Part shown: positions 15,207 to 25,028 of the stretch, piece by piece
How positions within the stretch are numbered: the stretch's first letter is position 1
Layout of the letters: every line of letters starts with the position of its first letter
Assembly: GCA_963754645.1 (NCBI GenBank)
Contig: CAVWGP010000004.1
Span: 1,054,001 to 1,118,000, forward strand
Direction: 5' to 3'
Origin: CAVWGP01 sp963754645
Lineage (GTDB): Bacteria; Pseudomonadota; Alphaproteobacteria; Bin65
Length of the DNA: 64,000 nucleotides
The notes under the pieces: generated by a model
Told to the model about the DNA's origin: nothing
Databases searched by the model: none
Seen by the model: the letters and a program-made list of their open reading frames with translations, nothing else
Position numbers and translations under genes: made by a program

Positions 15207-16025
15207 ATGACCGAATTGCCGGAGATGGATTTCTCGCGCCTCGGACCGCCCAAGGGCTATCGCCTGGTCTTGACCGGCGGCTGCGGCGGCATCGGGCGGC
15301 GCATCGCCGAAGTCGCGCTCGGCCTGGGCGCGAAAGTCGCGTTGATTGACCTGCCGCAATCGATCAAGCGCCACAAGCCGCCCAAGGGCGCGATCGCCAT
15401 TCCCTACGACGCGCGCGACGACGGAGCCGCCAAGCGCGCCTTCGCCAAATTGGGCAAGCAATGGGGCGGCGAGATCGACGGCTTCGTGCATCTCCCCGGA
15501 TATATGACGCCGCAGGTCAATCTCGACGACGTGCCGGTGGCGGAATTCGACGAGGGCATCAGCGTCAATTTGCGCTCGGCCTTTCTCGCCTTGCGCGAGG
15601 CCTTGCCGATGATGCGCAAATCGGGCGGCGGCAGTATCGTGCTCGTGGCTTCGGGCCTCGCCACCTTGGTCGAGAAGGGCACGGCGACCTATTCCGCGGC
15701 CAAGGCCGGCATCATCGCGATGGCCAAGGGCCTCGCCAAGGAAAACGCGCCGACCATCCGCGTCAACGTGATCGCACCCGCCGCGGTCGATACCGAGTTC
15801 CTGCGCGGCGGCACGGGGCGGCGCGCCGACGATCCGAAACAGCCGGCGCCACAAGCCGTCATGGTCAAGGACATGAACATGACGCGCATGTTGACGACGA
15901 TTCCGATGGGCCGCATTGCCGTCGTCGATGACGTCGTCGGGCCGACGCTGTTCCTGCTCGGCGACGCCTCGCGTTTCATGACCGGGCAAACGCTTTATAT
16001 CAACGGCGGGCGGTTGATGATCTGA
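15207..16025 (+). CDS. Short-chain dehydrogenase/reductase (SDR)
   Basis: A 272-residue classical SDR. The cofactor motif is LTGGCGGIGRRIAEVAL (near residues 22-38), the catalytic Ser is in SIVLVASGLA, and YSAAKAG holds Tyr and Lys. The C-terminal part GDASRFMTGQTLYINGGRLMI is typical. The sequence around residue 45 (ALIDLPQS) starts with the Asp that favours NAD. In this operon it could oxidise the cis-diol produced by the Rieske oxygenase, but SDR substrates cannot be told from sequence. GAGAGACAAACG precedes the ATG. Confidence 0.88.
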   Translation: MTELPEMDFSRLGPPKGYRLVLTGGCGGIGRRIAEVALGLGAKVALIDLPQSIKRHKPPKGAIAIPYDARDDGAAKRAFAKLGKQWGGEIDGFVHLPGYMTPQVNLDDVPVAEFDEGISVNLRSAFLALREALPMMRKSGGGSIVLVASGLATLVEKGTATYSAAKAGIIAMAKGLAKENAPTIRVNVIAPAAVDTEFLRGGTGRRADDPKQPAPQAVMVKDMNMTRMLTTIPMGRIAVVDDVVGPTLFLLGDASRFMTGQTLYINGGRLMI

Positions 16026-16033
16026 GGCAGGCC

Positions 16034-16900
16034 ATGGCACCAGCAATCTTTCGCGACTACGACCGGGCCGGGCTCGACGCGCAATATAATCTGCGCGCCG
16101 CCGTGCCGAATGCGGTGGAATGCCTCGGCGAATGCGCGCGTCGCAGCGGCATCGTGCGCGCGACGCTGAATCTGAAACTCGACGTGCCATTCGGGCCCAG
16201 CCATGGCGAGCGGCTCAATCTGTTTCCGGCGCCGAAGCCGGGCGCGCCGGTGTTGGCGTTCATTCATGGCGGCTATTGGCAACGCCTCGATAAGAACGAT
16301 TTCGATTATATCGCCGAGCCGTTTGCCGCGGCCGGCATTGCCGTGGTCAATTTCAACTACGCCCTGGCGCCGTCGGTGACACTGGACGAAATCCTGCGCC
16401 AGGTGCGCGCGGCGATCGCCTGGACGTGGCGCGAAGCCCGGAGTTTCAACGGCGATCCCGGGCGCATTCACATCGCCGGTCATTCGGCCGGCGGCCACCT
16501 CGCGGCCATGGCGGCGCTGACCGATTGGCCGGCTTTCGTGCCCGGACTGCCGGCAAATGTCGTCCAGAGCGCCATGGCCATCTCGGGCGTCTACGATCTC
16601 GAGCCGATCCGCCTGTGTTACATCAACGACGTTCTGCGTCTCGACGAGGCCACGGCGCGCCGCAACAGCCCGCTTGGCCAAGTGCGCAAGAACATGCCGC
16701 CGGTGACACTCGCCGTCGGCGCCGACGAAACGAGAGACTTCCTGCGCCAGCAGCGCGAATTCGCCGCCGCTCTGCAGCAAGCCGGCGCCAGCGTCGAAGC
16801 GCTCGAAGTGGCCAACCGGCACCATTTCGACGTCATCCTCGATCTCGGCGACCGGGCCACGATGCTGCATCGCAAGTTGCGCCAGCCTTTGGGCGAATAA
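16034..16900 (+). CDS. Alpha/beta hydrolase, arylformamidase/esterase-like
   Basis: A 288-residue alpha/beta hydrolase with the HGGYWQ oxyanion motif (about residues 76-81), nucleophile elbow GHSAGG, a later VGADETRDF segment likely to carry the acid, and NRHHFDV for the His. The HGGYW form is characteristic of kynurenine formamidase-like and BD-FAE-type enzymes. It is the last gene of the Rieske operon, 8 bp after the SDR. A role in opening an amide or ester made by the pathway is plausible but not shown. Confidence 0.87.
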   Translation: MAPAIFRDYDRAGLDAQYNLRAAVPNAVECLGECARRSGIVRATLNLKLDVPFGPSHGERLNLFPAPKPGAPVLAFIHGGYWQRLDKNDFDYIAEPFAAAGIAVVNFNYALAPSVTLDEILRQVRAAIAWTWREARSFNGDPGRIHIAGHSAGGHLAAMAALTDWPAFVPGLPANVVQSAMAISGVYDLEPIRLCYINDVLRLDEATARRNSPLGQVRKNMPPVTLAVGADETRDFLRQQREFAAALQQAGASVEALEVANRHHFDVILDLGDRATMLHRKLRQPLGE

Positions 16901-16967
16901 GCCGAGCCCCGCGCGTTCGCTTGACACTCGGGAACGCGTGGCGTATTTCCCGCCATTCTCGGAAAAT

Positions 16968-17044
16968 GGGGGCGTAGCTCAGTTGGTTAGAGCGTCGGCC
17001 TGTCACGCCGAAGGTCGCGGGTTCGAGTCCCGTCGCTCCCGCCA
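16968..17044 (+). tRNA. tRNA-Asp (anticodon GTC)
   Basis: A 77-nt cloverleaf. The acceptor stem GGGGGCG pairs with CGCTCCC (one G-U), then D-arm GCTC...GAGC, anticodon stem TCGGC/GCCGA with loop CTGTCAC (anticodon GTC), T-arm GCGGG TTCGAGT CCCGT, discriminator G and an encoded CCA at 17042-17044. It lies between the Rieske operon and nuoA. Confidence 0.97.
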
Positions 17045-17122
17045 TTTTCTCCGGGCCGATTTCCTCGATATTTGAGCCGCTTCGAGCCGCCCACCGGTAC
17101 GGGGGAGCGCGGCATTTCGTCC

Positions 17123-17151
17123 TTTCATTTGCCATTTCGCAGCCCTATAAA
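17123..17151 (+). promoter_or_regulatory. Candidate promoter of the nuo operon
   Basis: TATAAA (17146-17151) is preceded at 17 bp by a poor -35, TTTCAT (17123-17128), about 93 bp before nuoA. The 199 bp between the tRNA and nuoA contain no gene that I can support. Confidence 0.35.
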
Positions 17152-17243
17152 GCGGCGCAATATCGCGTTGCGGCAATGCGGCACCGCCTTGACCGCAAAC
17201 GCAAATCCGGCTTGCCCGGTGCAGGTAAACAATCCAAGCGCTG

Positions 17244-17609
17244 ATGACCGAATTTCTCAAAGAATATCTGCCGATCGCGATCTTTCTGGGTATCGCCGTC
17301 GGCCTCGCCGGCGCGCTGACGATCGCTTCCTACATTGTCGGCCGGCAGCGGCCGGATTCGGAGAAGCTGTCGGCTTACGAATGCGGCTTCGAAGCCTTCG
17401 GCGATGCGCGCGGCCGGTTTGACGTGCGCTTTTATCTCGTCTCGATCTTGTTCATCATTTTCGACCTTGAGGTCGCGTTTCTGTTTCCCTGGGCTGTCAC
17501 GTTGAAGGACACGGGCTTCTTCGGCTTCTGGTCGATGGTCGTGTTCCTGGGCGTGCTTACGGTGGGCTTCATCTACGAGTGGAAGAAGGGCGCGCTGGAA
17601 TGGGAGTGA
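17244..17609 (+). CDS. nuoA: NADH-quinone oxidoreductase subunit A
   Basis: A 121-residue, three-helix membrane subunit of complex I. The first helix is LPIAIFLGIAVGLAGALTIA. The loop SEKLSAYECGFEAFGDARGRFDVRFYLVSILFIIFDLEVAF carries the conserved Cys and the FDxE segment at the quinone-site junction. It opens the 14-gene operon and overlaps nuoB by 10 bp. Confidence 0.97.
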   Translation: MTEFLKEYLPIAIFLGIAVGLAGALTIASYIVGRQRPDSEKLSAYECGFEAFGDARGRFDVRFYLVSILFIIFDLEVAFLFPWAVTLKDTGFFGFWSMVVFLGVLTVGFIYEWKKGALEWE

Positions 17610-18127
17610 CCGCGAAACCGCCCGGAGCCGCGGCGCCGGCGCTCGATCAGTTCCTGTCCGAGGAATTCAAGTCGAAAGGCTTTCTTGTCGCCAAGCTCGA
17701 CGATCTCGTCGGCTGGGCGCATTCTGGCTCGCTCTGGCCGATGACATTCGGCCTCGCTTGCTGCGCGGTCGAGATGATCCAGACCTATATGTCGCGCTAC
17801 GATCTCGATCGCTTCGGCATCGTGCCGCGCGCCAGCCCGCGCCAATCCAACGTCATGATCGTCGCCGGCACGCTGACCAACAAGATGGCGCCGGCTATGC
17901 GCAAAGTTTACGACCAGATGGCCGAGCCGCGCTGGGTCATTTCCATGGGTTCCTGCGCCAATGGCGGCGGCTACTATCATTATTCCTACAGCGTGGTGCG
18001 CGGCTGCGACCGGATCGTGCCGGTCGATGTCTATGTGCCGGGCTGCCCGCCGACCGCCGAGGCGCTGCTATACGGGATTTTCCAGCTGCAGAAGAAAATC
18101 CGCCGCGTCAGCACCTTCATGCGCTAG
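17600..18127 (+). CDS. nuoB: NADH-quinone oxidoreductase subunit B
   Basis: A 175-residue subunit that binds cluster N2, the last iron-sulfur centre before quinone. The ligands are visible as GLACCAVEM, GSCANGGG and VPGCPPTAEAL. I chose MGVTAKPP at 17600, which overlaps the nuoA end, over the upstream in-frame ATG at 17579. The frame is intact. nuoC follows after 23 bp. Confidence 0.97.
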   Translation: MGVTAKPPGAAAPALDQFLSEEFKSKGFLVAKLDDLVGWAHSGSLWPMTFGLACCAVEMIQTYMSRYDLDRFGIVPRASPRQSNVMIVAGTLTNKMAPAMRKVYDQMAEPRWVISMGSCANGGGYYHYSYSVVRGCDRIVPVDVYVPGCPPTAEALLYGIFQLQKKIRRVSTFMR

Positions 18128-18150
18128 GTCAGGGGAAGGTCGAAACCGGC

Positions 18151-18783
18151 ATGAGCGAAGCGCTCCGCGAATTGGCGCAGTATATTTCGGCCAAGCTGCC
18201 GCAGGCCGTCGTCAGCGCCGCCGTCGCGAATGGCGAGCTGAGCGTCACGGTGAGCCGTCCGAGCATTGTCAAAGTGCTCACGTTCCTGCGCGACGATACC
18301 GAGTGCCGCTTTGCCGTACTCAACGACATATGCGGCGTCGACTGGCCGGAACGCGAGCAGCGCTTCGACGTCGTCTATCATTTGCTGAGCCTCACCCAGA
18401 ACCGCCGCATTCGCGTCAAGCTCGCGACCGACGAAGACACGCCGGTTCCTTCCGCGATCGGCGTGTTCAGCGCCGCCGGCTGGTACGAGCGCGAGACTTG
18501 GGATCTGTACGGCGTCGTGTTTTCCGATCATCCCGATCTGCGCCGGCTGCTCACCGATTACGGCTTCGAAGGCCATCCGCTGCGCAAGGATTTCCCTCTC
18601 ACCGGCTTCGTCGAGCTGCGCTACGACGACGAACAAAAGCGCGTGGTCTATGAGCCGGTCAAGCTGACCCAGGAGTTCCGCAGCTTCGACTTTCTCTCGC
18701 CCTGGGAGGGCATGATGCGTCCGCTGCCGGGCGACGAAAAGGCGACCGGGACGCCGCCCGCCAAGCCCGAGGCCAAAGCCTGA
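18151..18783 (+). CDS. nuoC: NADH-quinone oxidoreductase subunit C
   Basis: A 210-residue peripheral-arm subunit with the NuoC signature ERETWDLYGVVFSDHPDLRRLLTDYGFEGHPLRKDFPL near residues 111-150. The protein starts MSEALRELAQYIS and ends in a Pro/Ala/Lys-rich tail. It is separate from nuoD here (not the fused NuoCD of enterics), with a one-base TGATG overlap. Confidence 0.97.
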   Translation: MSEALRELAQYISAKLPQAVVSAAVANGELSVTVSRPSIVKVLTFLRDDTECRFAVLNDICGVDWPEREQRFDVVYHLLSLTQNRRIRVKLATDEDTPVPSAIGVFSAAGWYERETWDLYGVVFSDHPDLRRLLTDYGFEGHPLRKDFPLTGFVELRYDDEQKRVVYEPVKLTQEFRSFDFLSPWEGMMRPLPGDEKATGTPPAKPEAKA

Positions 18784-19962
18784 TGGCCGAGCCGCGGATC
18801 AAAAATCTCAATCTCAATTTCGGGCCGCAGCACCCGGCCGCGCACGGCGTGCTGCGCATGGTGCTGGAAATGGACGGCGAGATCGTCGAGCGCGCCGATC
18901 CGCATATCGGACTGCTGCATCGCGGCACCGAGAAGCTCATCGAATACAAAACCTACCTCCAGGCCATTCCGTATTTCGACCGGCTCGATTACGTCGCGCC
19001 GATGAACCAGGAGCACGCCTTCGTGCTCGCCGCCGAGCGCTTGCTGGGCATCGCGCCGCCGCAGCGCGGCCAGGCGATCCGCGTGCTCTATTGCGAGATC
19101 GGGCGCATCCTCAATCACCTGCTCAACATCACGGCCTTCGCTATGGATGTCGGCGCGATGACGCCGATGTTCTGGGGCTTCGAAGAGCGCGAAAAGCTGA
19201 TGGAGTTCTACGAGCGCGCGTCGGGCGCGCGGCTCCATGCCGCCTATTTCCGCGTCGGCGGCGTGCATGGCGATCTCCCGGCGGGGCTCACCGCGAGATA
19301 TATTGCGCTGGGCCGAAGCGTTCGGTCCCTTGGTCGACGATCTCGAAACATTGCTGACCGACAATCGAATTTTCCGCCAGCGCACCGTCGATATCGGCAA
19401 GTTCACGGCGCAAGAGGCGCAGGACTGGGGTTTCTCCGGACCGATGCTGCGCTCGGCCGGCGTCGCCTGGGATTTGCGCAAGTCGCAGCCCTACGACGGC
19501 TACGAGACCTACGATTTCGACATTCCGGTCGGCAAGAACGGCGATTGCTTCGACCGCTATCTGGTCCGCGTCGAGGAGATGCGGCAGAGCGTCAAGATCA
19601 TTCGCCAGTGCATCGAGCGCATGCCCGGCGGGCCGGTCATCGTCGCCGACAACAAGATCGCGCCGCCCAGCCGCGGCGAGATGAAGCGCTCGATGGAAGC
19701 GCTGATCCATCATTTCAAGCTCTACACCGAGGGCTTCCACGTTCCGGCCGGCGAAATCTACGCCGCGGTCGAAGCGCCGAAGGGCGAGTTCGCCGTCTAC
19801 TTGATCGCCGACGGTTCGAACCGGCCCTATCGCTGCAAGATCCGGGCGCCGAGCTATGCCTTCCTGCAGGCGACCGATTTTCTCGGCAAGGGTTACATGC
19901 TGGCCAACGTCGTTGCGATCATCGGTTCGATGGATATCGTGTTCGGGGAGATCGACCGTTGA
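18783..19962 (+). CDS. nuoD: NADH-quinone oxidoreductase subunit D, frameshifted near 19290
   Basis: The 49-kDa-type subunit that forms the quinone pocket with NuoB. The first part starts MAEPRIKNLNLNFGPQHPAAHG and runs to GGVHGDLPAGL. The second part resumes at RDILRWAEAFGPLVDDLE and ends VAIIGSMDIVFGEIDR. The frames differ by one surplus base near 19290; removing it gives 392 residues, the normal length. As read, the first frame would run on into nonsense. No other damage is seen. Confidence 0.93.
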
Positions 19963-20568
19963 GCGCCGTGGTCACGCCAATATCGGCCGAAGAGCCGAAG
20001 AACCTGGGCCTATACGCCGGAAAACCGCGCCAAGGTCGATGCGGCAATGGCGAAATACCCGGCCGGCCGGCAGGCGAGCGCGATTTTGTTCTGCCTCGAT
20101 CTGGCGCAGCGCCAGCATGGCTGGGTGCCGCAGGCCGCGATCGAACACATCGGCGAAATTCTCGACCTTGCGCCGATGCGCGTCGCCGAAGTCGCGTCGT
20201 TCTTCACCATGATCTACCGCTGGCCGATCGGCAAATATCTGCTGCAAGTCTGCGGCACGACGCCGTGCTGGCTGTGCGGCTCGAACGACGTATTCGCCGC
20301 AATCCGCGAGGAACTCGGCATCGGCGTCGGCGAGACCACGGCGGACAAGCTGTTCACCGTGGTCGAGGTCGAGTGCCTGGGCGCCTGCGTCAATGCGCCG
20401 GTCGTCCAGGTGAACGACGACTTCTACGAAGACCTGAACAAGGACAATTTCAAATCGATTCTGCGCGCGCTGAAATCCGGCGCAACCGCGAAGCCCGGCC
20501 CGCAAACCGGCCGCCATTCGTCCGAGCCCGCCGGCGGGGCAACCACTTTGACTTCGATCTCGTCCTGA
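19959..20568 (+). CDS. nuoE: NADH-quinone oxidoreductase subunit E, frameshifted near 20003
   Basis: The 24-kDa-type [2Fe-2S] subunit that joins NuoF in the NADH-oxidising module. The cluster ligands are in VCGTTPCWLCGS and VECLGACVNAP. The upstream piece MSAVVTPISAEEPKN starts at a TTG overlapping the nuoD stop. One surplus C in AACCTGGG (20003-20004) shifts it from WAYTPENRAKVDAAMAKYP. Corrected, the protein has 202 residues. Without the correction the first usable ATG is at 20047, which loses about 29 N-terminal residues. The C-terminal 35 residues are a low-complexity extension. Confidence 0.9.
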
Positions 20569-20575
20569 GGCCGGC

Positions 20576-21878
20576 ATGCTGCAAGACAGCGATCGCATCT
20601 TCACCAACCTCTATGGCCTGCACGATTGGCGCCTGCCGGCCGCGCGCAAGCGCGGCGATTGGGAGCGCACCGCCGAATTCATCAAGCAGGGGCGCGGCTG
20701 GATCGTGCAGCAAGTGAAAGAACTCGGGCCTACGTGGGCGCGGCGGGGCGGGATTCCCAACCGGGCTCAAATGGTCCTTCATGCCCGCCGACGACAAACG
20801 CGACGGCCGTCCGCATTATCTCGTCGTCAATGCCGACGAATCCGAGCCGGGCACGTGCAAGGACCGCGACATGATGCGGCACGATCCGCACAAGCTGATC
20901 GAAGGCTGCCTGATCGCGGGTTTCGCGATGGGCGCCAATGCCGGGTACATTTACGTGCGCGGCGAGTTCTATCGCGAGGCCGAACGGCTCCAGGCCGCGG
21001 TCGATGAGGCTTACGCCGCGGGCCTGCTCGGCAAGAACGCGGCGAAATCGGGTTTCGATTTCGAGCTCTACGTGCATCGCGGCGCCGGCGCTTATATTTG
21101 CGGCGAGGAGACCGCGCTGCTCGAAAGCCTCGAAGGCAAGAAGGGCCAGCCGCGCCTGAAACCGCCGTTCCCGGCCAATGCCGGGCTTTATGGTTGCCCC
21201 ACCACCGTGAACAATGTCGAGACCATCGCCGTCGTGCCCACGATTTTGCGCCGCGGCGCCGCGTGGTTCGCCAAGCTCGGCCGCGAACGCAACACGGGAA
21301 CCAAGGTGTTTTGCATTTCCGGCCATGTCAACAAGCCGTGCAACGTCGAAGAGGCAATGGGCATTCCGCTGAAGACGCTGATCGAGAAACACGCCGGCGG
21401 CGTGCGCGGCGGCTGGGACAATCTCCTGGCCGTCATTCCCGGCGGCGCATCGGTGCCGCTCCTTCCGAAGGAGATCTGCGACACGGTGCTGATGGATTTC
21501 GACAGCCTCGCCGCGGTCAAGTCCGGCCTCGGCACCGCCGCCGTGGTCGTCATGGACAAATCCGCCGACGTGGTGAAAGCCATCGCGCGCCTGTCGAAAT
21601 TCTACATGCACGAGAGCTGCGGCCAATGCACGCCGTGCCGCGAGGGCACCGGCTGGATGTGGCGCGTGATGGAGCGCTTGGTCGTGGGCAAGGCCGAGAT
21701 CGAGGAAATCGACATGCTGCACGACGTGACCAAGCAGGTCGAGGGCCACACGATCTGCGCGCTCGGCGATGCCGCGGCGTGGCCGATCCAGGGCCTGATC
21801 CGGCATTTCCGGCCCGAGCTCGAGCGCCGCATCCTGGCGCGCAAGACGGCGCGCGTCGCGGACGCGCAGGCGGCCTAG
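20576..21878 (+). CDS. nuoF: NADH-quinone oxidoreductase subunit F, frameshifted near 20727
   Basis: The FMN- and NADH-binding subunit. It starts MLQDSDRIFTNLYGLHDW. After QQVKEL the frame shifts by one surplus G in CTCGGGCC (20726-20728), and the corrected frame reads GLRGRGGAGFPTGLKWSFM, the NADH/FMN glycine-rich loop. The rest is intact, with YICGEETALLESLEG and the N3 cluster ligands in ESCGQCTPCREGTGW plus a later Cys in HTICALGD. Corrected length is 433 residues. As read, the only open start is 20781 and the nucleotide loop is lost. Confidence 0.93.
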
Positions 21879-21883
21879 CGGCG

Positions 21884-23946
21884 ATGGCAAAGCTCACGAT
21901 CAACGGCCAGGCGATCGAGGTGCCGAACGGCATCACGCTGATGCAGGCGTGCCAGATGGCGGGCGCCGAGATTCCGCATTTTTGCTATCACGAGCGCCTG
22001 TCGATCGCCGGCAATTGCCGCATGTGCCTGGTCGAAGTCGAAAAGATGCCGAAGCCGGTGGCGTCCTGCGCCCAGCCGGTGATGGACGGCATGATCGTGC
22101 ACACCGACAACGAGAAGGTGAAAAAGGCGCGCAACGGCGTGATGGAATTCCTGCTGATCAACCATCCGCTCGATTGCCCGATTTGCGATCAGGGCGGCGA
22201 GTGCGATCTGCAGGATCAGGCCATGGCCTATGGCTTCGATCGCAGCCGCTATCACGAGAACAAGCGCGCGGTCGAAGAAAAATACATGGGGCCGCTGGTC
22301 AAGACGGTGATGACGCGCTGCATCCATTGCACGCGCTGCATCCGCTTCGCCACCGAAGTGGCCGGCGTCGAGGAGATCGGCGCGCTCGGCCGCGGCGAGC
22401 ACATGGAGATCACGACCTATCTCGAGCGTTCGCTGACCTCGGAGCTTTCGGCCAACGTCGTCGATCTCTGTCCGGTGGGCGCGCTGACCTCGAAGCCCTT
22501 CGCCTTTTCCGCGCGCTCGTGGGAACTCAAAAAGACCGAGTCGATCGACGTCGATGGACGCGCTCGGCAGCAACATCCGCGTCGATAGCCGCGGCAACGA
22601 AGTGATGCGCATCCTGCCGCGCATCAACGAAGCCGTGAACGAAGAGTGGATTTCCGACAAGACGCGCGCAATCGTCGACGGCTTGAAGCGCCAGCGCCTC
22701 GACACACCCTATGTGCGCCGCGATGGCAAACTCGTGCCGGCGAGCTGGAACGAGGCGTTCGCCGCCATCGCCGAGCGCGTGCGCGGCATTCGCGGCACCG
22801 AGATGGCCGCGATCGCCGGCGATCAGGCCGATTGCGAAGCGATGCTGGCGCTCAAGGAATTGCTGGCGGCGTTCGGCTCGCCCCATCTCGATTGCCGCCA
22901 GGACGGCGCCAAGCTCGATCCCCAGGCGCGCGCCGGCTGGCTGTTCAACAGCACGATCGCCGGAATCGACGAGGCCGACGCGCTGCTGCTCATCGGCACC
23001 GATCCGCGCGTGGAAGCGCCGGTGCTCAATGCCCGCATCCGCAAGCGCTGGCTTGCCGGCAAGTTCCCGATCGGCGTCATCGGGCCGCGCGCCGATCTCA
23101 CCTTCAAATACACTTATCTCGGCGCGGGGCCGGACACGCTCAAATACTTGTCCGACGGCAACCATGCCTTCCTGGAAACGTTGCGCAAGGCGGCCAAGCC
23201 GATGATCGTGGTCGGGCAGGGCGCTTTGGCGCGGAAAGACGGCGCCGCGGTGTTGGGCGCGGCGCGGAAGGTTGCCGATAACTGCGGCGCGATCAAAAGC
23301 GGCTGGAACGGGTTCAACGTGCTGCACACCGCGGCGGCGCGAGTCGGCGGCATGGAACTTGGCTTCGTGCCCGGCGCCGGCGGGCTCGATGTCGAAGGTA
23401 TACTGGCGGCGGCGGCAAGCGGGGCGGTCAAGCTGGTCTATCTGCTGGGCGCGGATGAAATCGACATGAAGCGTCTGGGCTCGGCCTTCGTCGTCTATCA
23501 GGGCCATCACGGCGATGCCGGCGCCAGCCGCGCCGACGTGATCCTGCCCGGCGCCGCCTACACCGAGAAGAATGCGACCTATGTCAACACCGAGGGGCGG
23601 CCGCAGCACACGAAGCTCGCGGTCTTTCCGCCGGGCGAGGCGCGCGAGGATTGGACCATCCTGCGCGCGCTATCCGAAATCCTCGGCCGCAAGCTGCCTT
23701 ACGATTCGCTGGCGCAAGTGCGCGCGCGCATGGCGGCGGTCAACCCGATCTTCGGCGCCATCGACCGGGTAACGCCGGCGGCGTGGACCGGCTTCGGCGC
23801 GCACGGGCGCCATGTCGGCCGAACCCTTCGCCAGCCCGATCGCCAATTTCTACATGACCGACCCTGTCAGCCGCAGTTCGGCGATCATGGCCGAATGCAC
23901 GGCGATCCGCGCCAAGCGCGCGTTGAAAACCGGAACCGGCGACTGA
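21884..23946 (+). CDS. nuoG: NADH-quinone oxidoreductase subunit G, two frameshifts
   Basis: The 75-kDa-type subunit carrying several iron-sulfur clusters. The [2Fe-2S] Cys are in CYHERLSIAGNCRMCLVEV. The HxxxC ligands are in NHPLDCPICDQGGECDLQD and the [4Fe-4S] set is CIHCTRCIRFATEV plus VDLCPVGALT. A surplus G at about 22553 separates KKTESIDV from MDALGSNIRVDSRG. A second surplus G in CACGGGCG (23805-23807) precedes the last 46 codons (MSAEPFASPIANFYMTDPVS...). Corrected, it has 686 residues, normal for alphaproteobacteria. Confidence 0.93.
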
Positions 23947-23949
23947 GCG

Positions 23950-25002
23950 ATGGAACCGAATTTCTGGACCGACTACGCTTGGCCGACGATCCTGATCGTC
24001 ATCAAGATCGTCTGCGTCGTCGTGCCGGTCATCCTGGCCATGGCCTATCTCACCCTGGCCGAGCGCAAAGTCATCGCCGCGGTGCAGCTGCGCAAGGGCC
24101 CGAACGTGGTCGGCCCGTTCGGCCTGCTGCAGCCGATCGCCGACGGCATCAAGCTGATTACCAAGGAAACCATCATCCCCAGCGGCGCCAACCGCGTGGT
24201 TTTCATCATGGCGCCACTGGTGACTTTCGTTCTGGCGCTGGTGGCCTGGGCCGTCGTCCCGTTCGGCATGTGGGACGGCAAGCGGATCGTGATATCCGAC
24301 ATCAATGTCGGCGTGCTTTATCTTTTCGCCATCTCGTCGCTCGGCGTCTACGGCATCATCATGGCGGGCTGGGCGAGCAACTCGAAATACGCCTTCCTCG
24401 GCGCGATGCGCTCGGCGGCGCAGATGGTGTCCTACGAGGTCTCGATCGGCTTCGTCATCGTCACGGTTCTGATATGGACGGGCTCGCTCAACCTCAGCGC
24501 CATCGTCCAGGCGCAGACGGCGGGGCCGGGCCAGCTCAGCGGCTTCTGGAATTGGAACTGGCTGCCGCTGCTGCCCATGTTCGTCATTTTCTTCATCTCG
24601 GCGCTGGCCGAAACCAACCGCCATCCCTTCGACTTGCCGGAAGCCGAGGCCGAGCTCGTGGCCGGCTACAACGTCGAATATTCGGCGTTCACCTTCGCCA
24701 TGTTCTTCCTCGGCGAATACATGAACATGATTCTCATGAGCGCGATGACGTCGATCCTGTTTCTCGGCGGCTGGCTGCCGCCGCTCGGCGTGGCGTGGCT
24801 CAATTGGGTTCCCGGGCCGATCTGGTTCGCGCTCAAGATCGCCCTGTGCCTCATGCTGTTCATCCTGGCGCGCGCCGCGTTTCCGCGCTACCGCTACGAC
24901 CAATTGATGCGCCTCGGCTGGAAAGTTTTCCTGCCGATCTCGCTCGTCGCCGTCGTCGCCTATGCCGGAATCGCGCTGGCGACGGGCAGGCTCGGCACAT
25001 GA
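23950..25002 (+). CDS. nuoH: NADH-quinone oxidoreductase subunit H
   Basis: A 350-residue, eight-helix membrane subunit that lines the quinone channel. Key segments are YLTLAERKVIAAVQLRKGPN, GLLQPIADGIKLITKE, SSLGVYGIIMAGWASNSKYA, and ISALAETNRHPFDLPEAEAELVAGYN, with the conserved acidic residues in the last. The frame is intact and starts 3 bp after nuoG. Confidence 0.97.
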   Translation: MEPNFWTDYAWPTILIVIKIVCVVVPVILAMAYLTLAERKVIAAVQLRKGPNVVGPFGLLQPIADGIKLITKETIIPSGANRVVFIMAPLVTFVLALVAWAVVPFGMWDGKRIVISDINVGVLYLFAISSLGVYGIIMAGWASNSKYAFLGAMRSAAQMVSYEVSIGFVIVTVLIWTGSLNLSAIVQAQTAGPGQLSGFWNWNWLPLLPMFVIFFISALAETNRHPFDLPEAEAELVAGYNVEYSAFTFAMFFLGEYMNMILMSAMTSILFLGGWLPPLGVAWLNWVPGPIWFALKIALCLMLFILARAAFPRYRYDQLMRLGWKVFLPISLVAVVAYAGIALATGRLGT

Positions 25003-25028
25003 ACCACCGGCGCTGGGAGGGCTGATCC

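Noticed and set aside
16833..17260. Minus-strand open frames containing GATGLEPATFGVTGRRSNQLSYAP and RRDSNPRPSA
   Set aside because: These are the well-known spurious translations of the antisense strand of a tRNA gene; the tRNA-Asp lies at 16968-17044.
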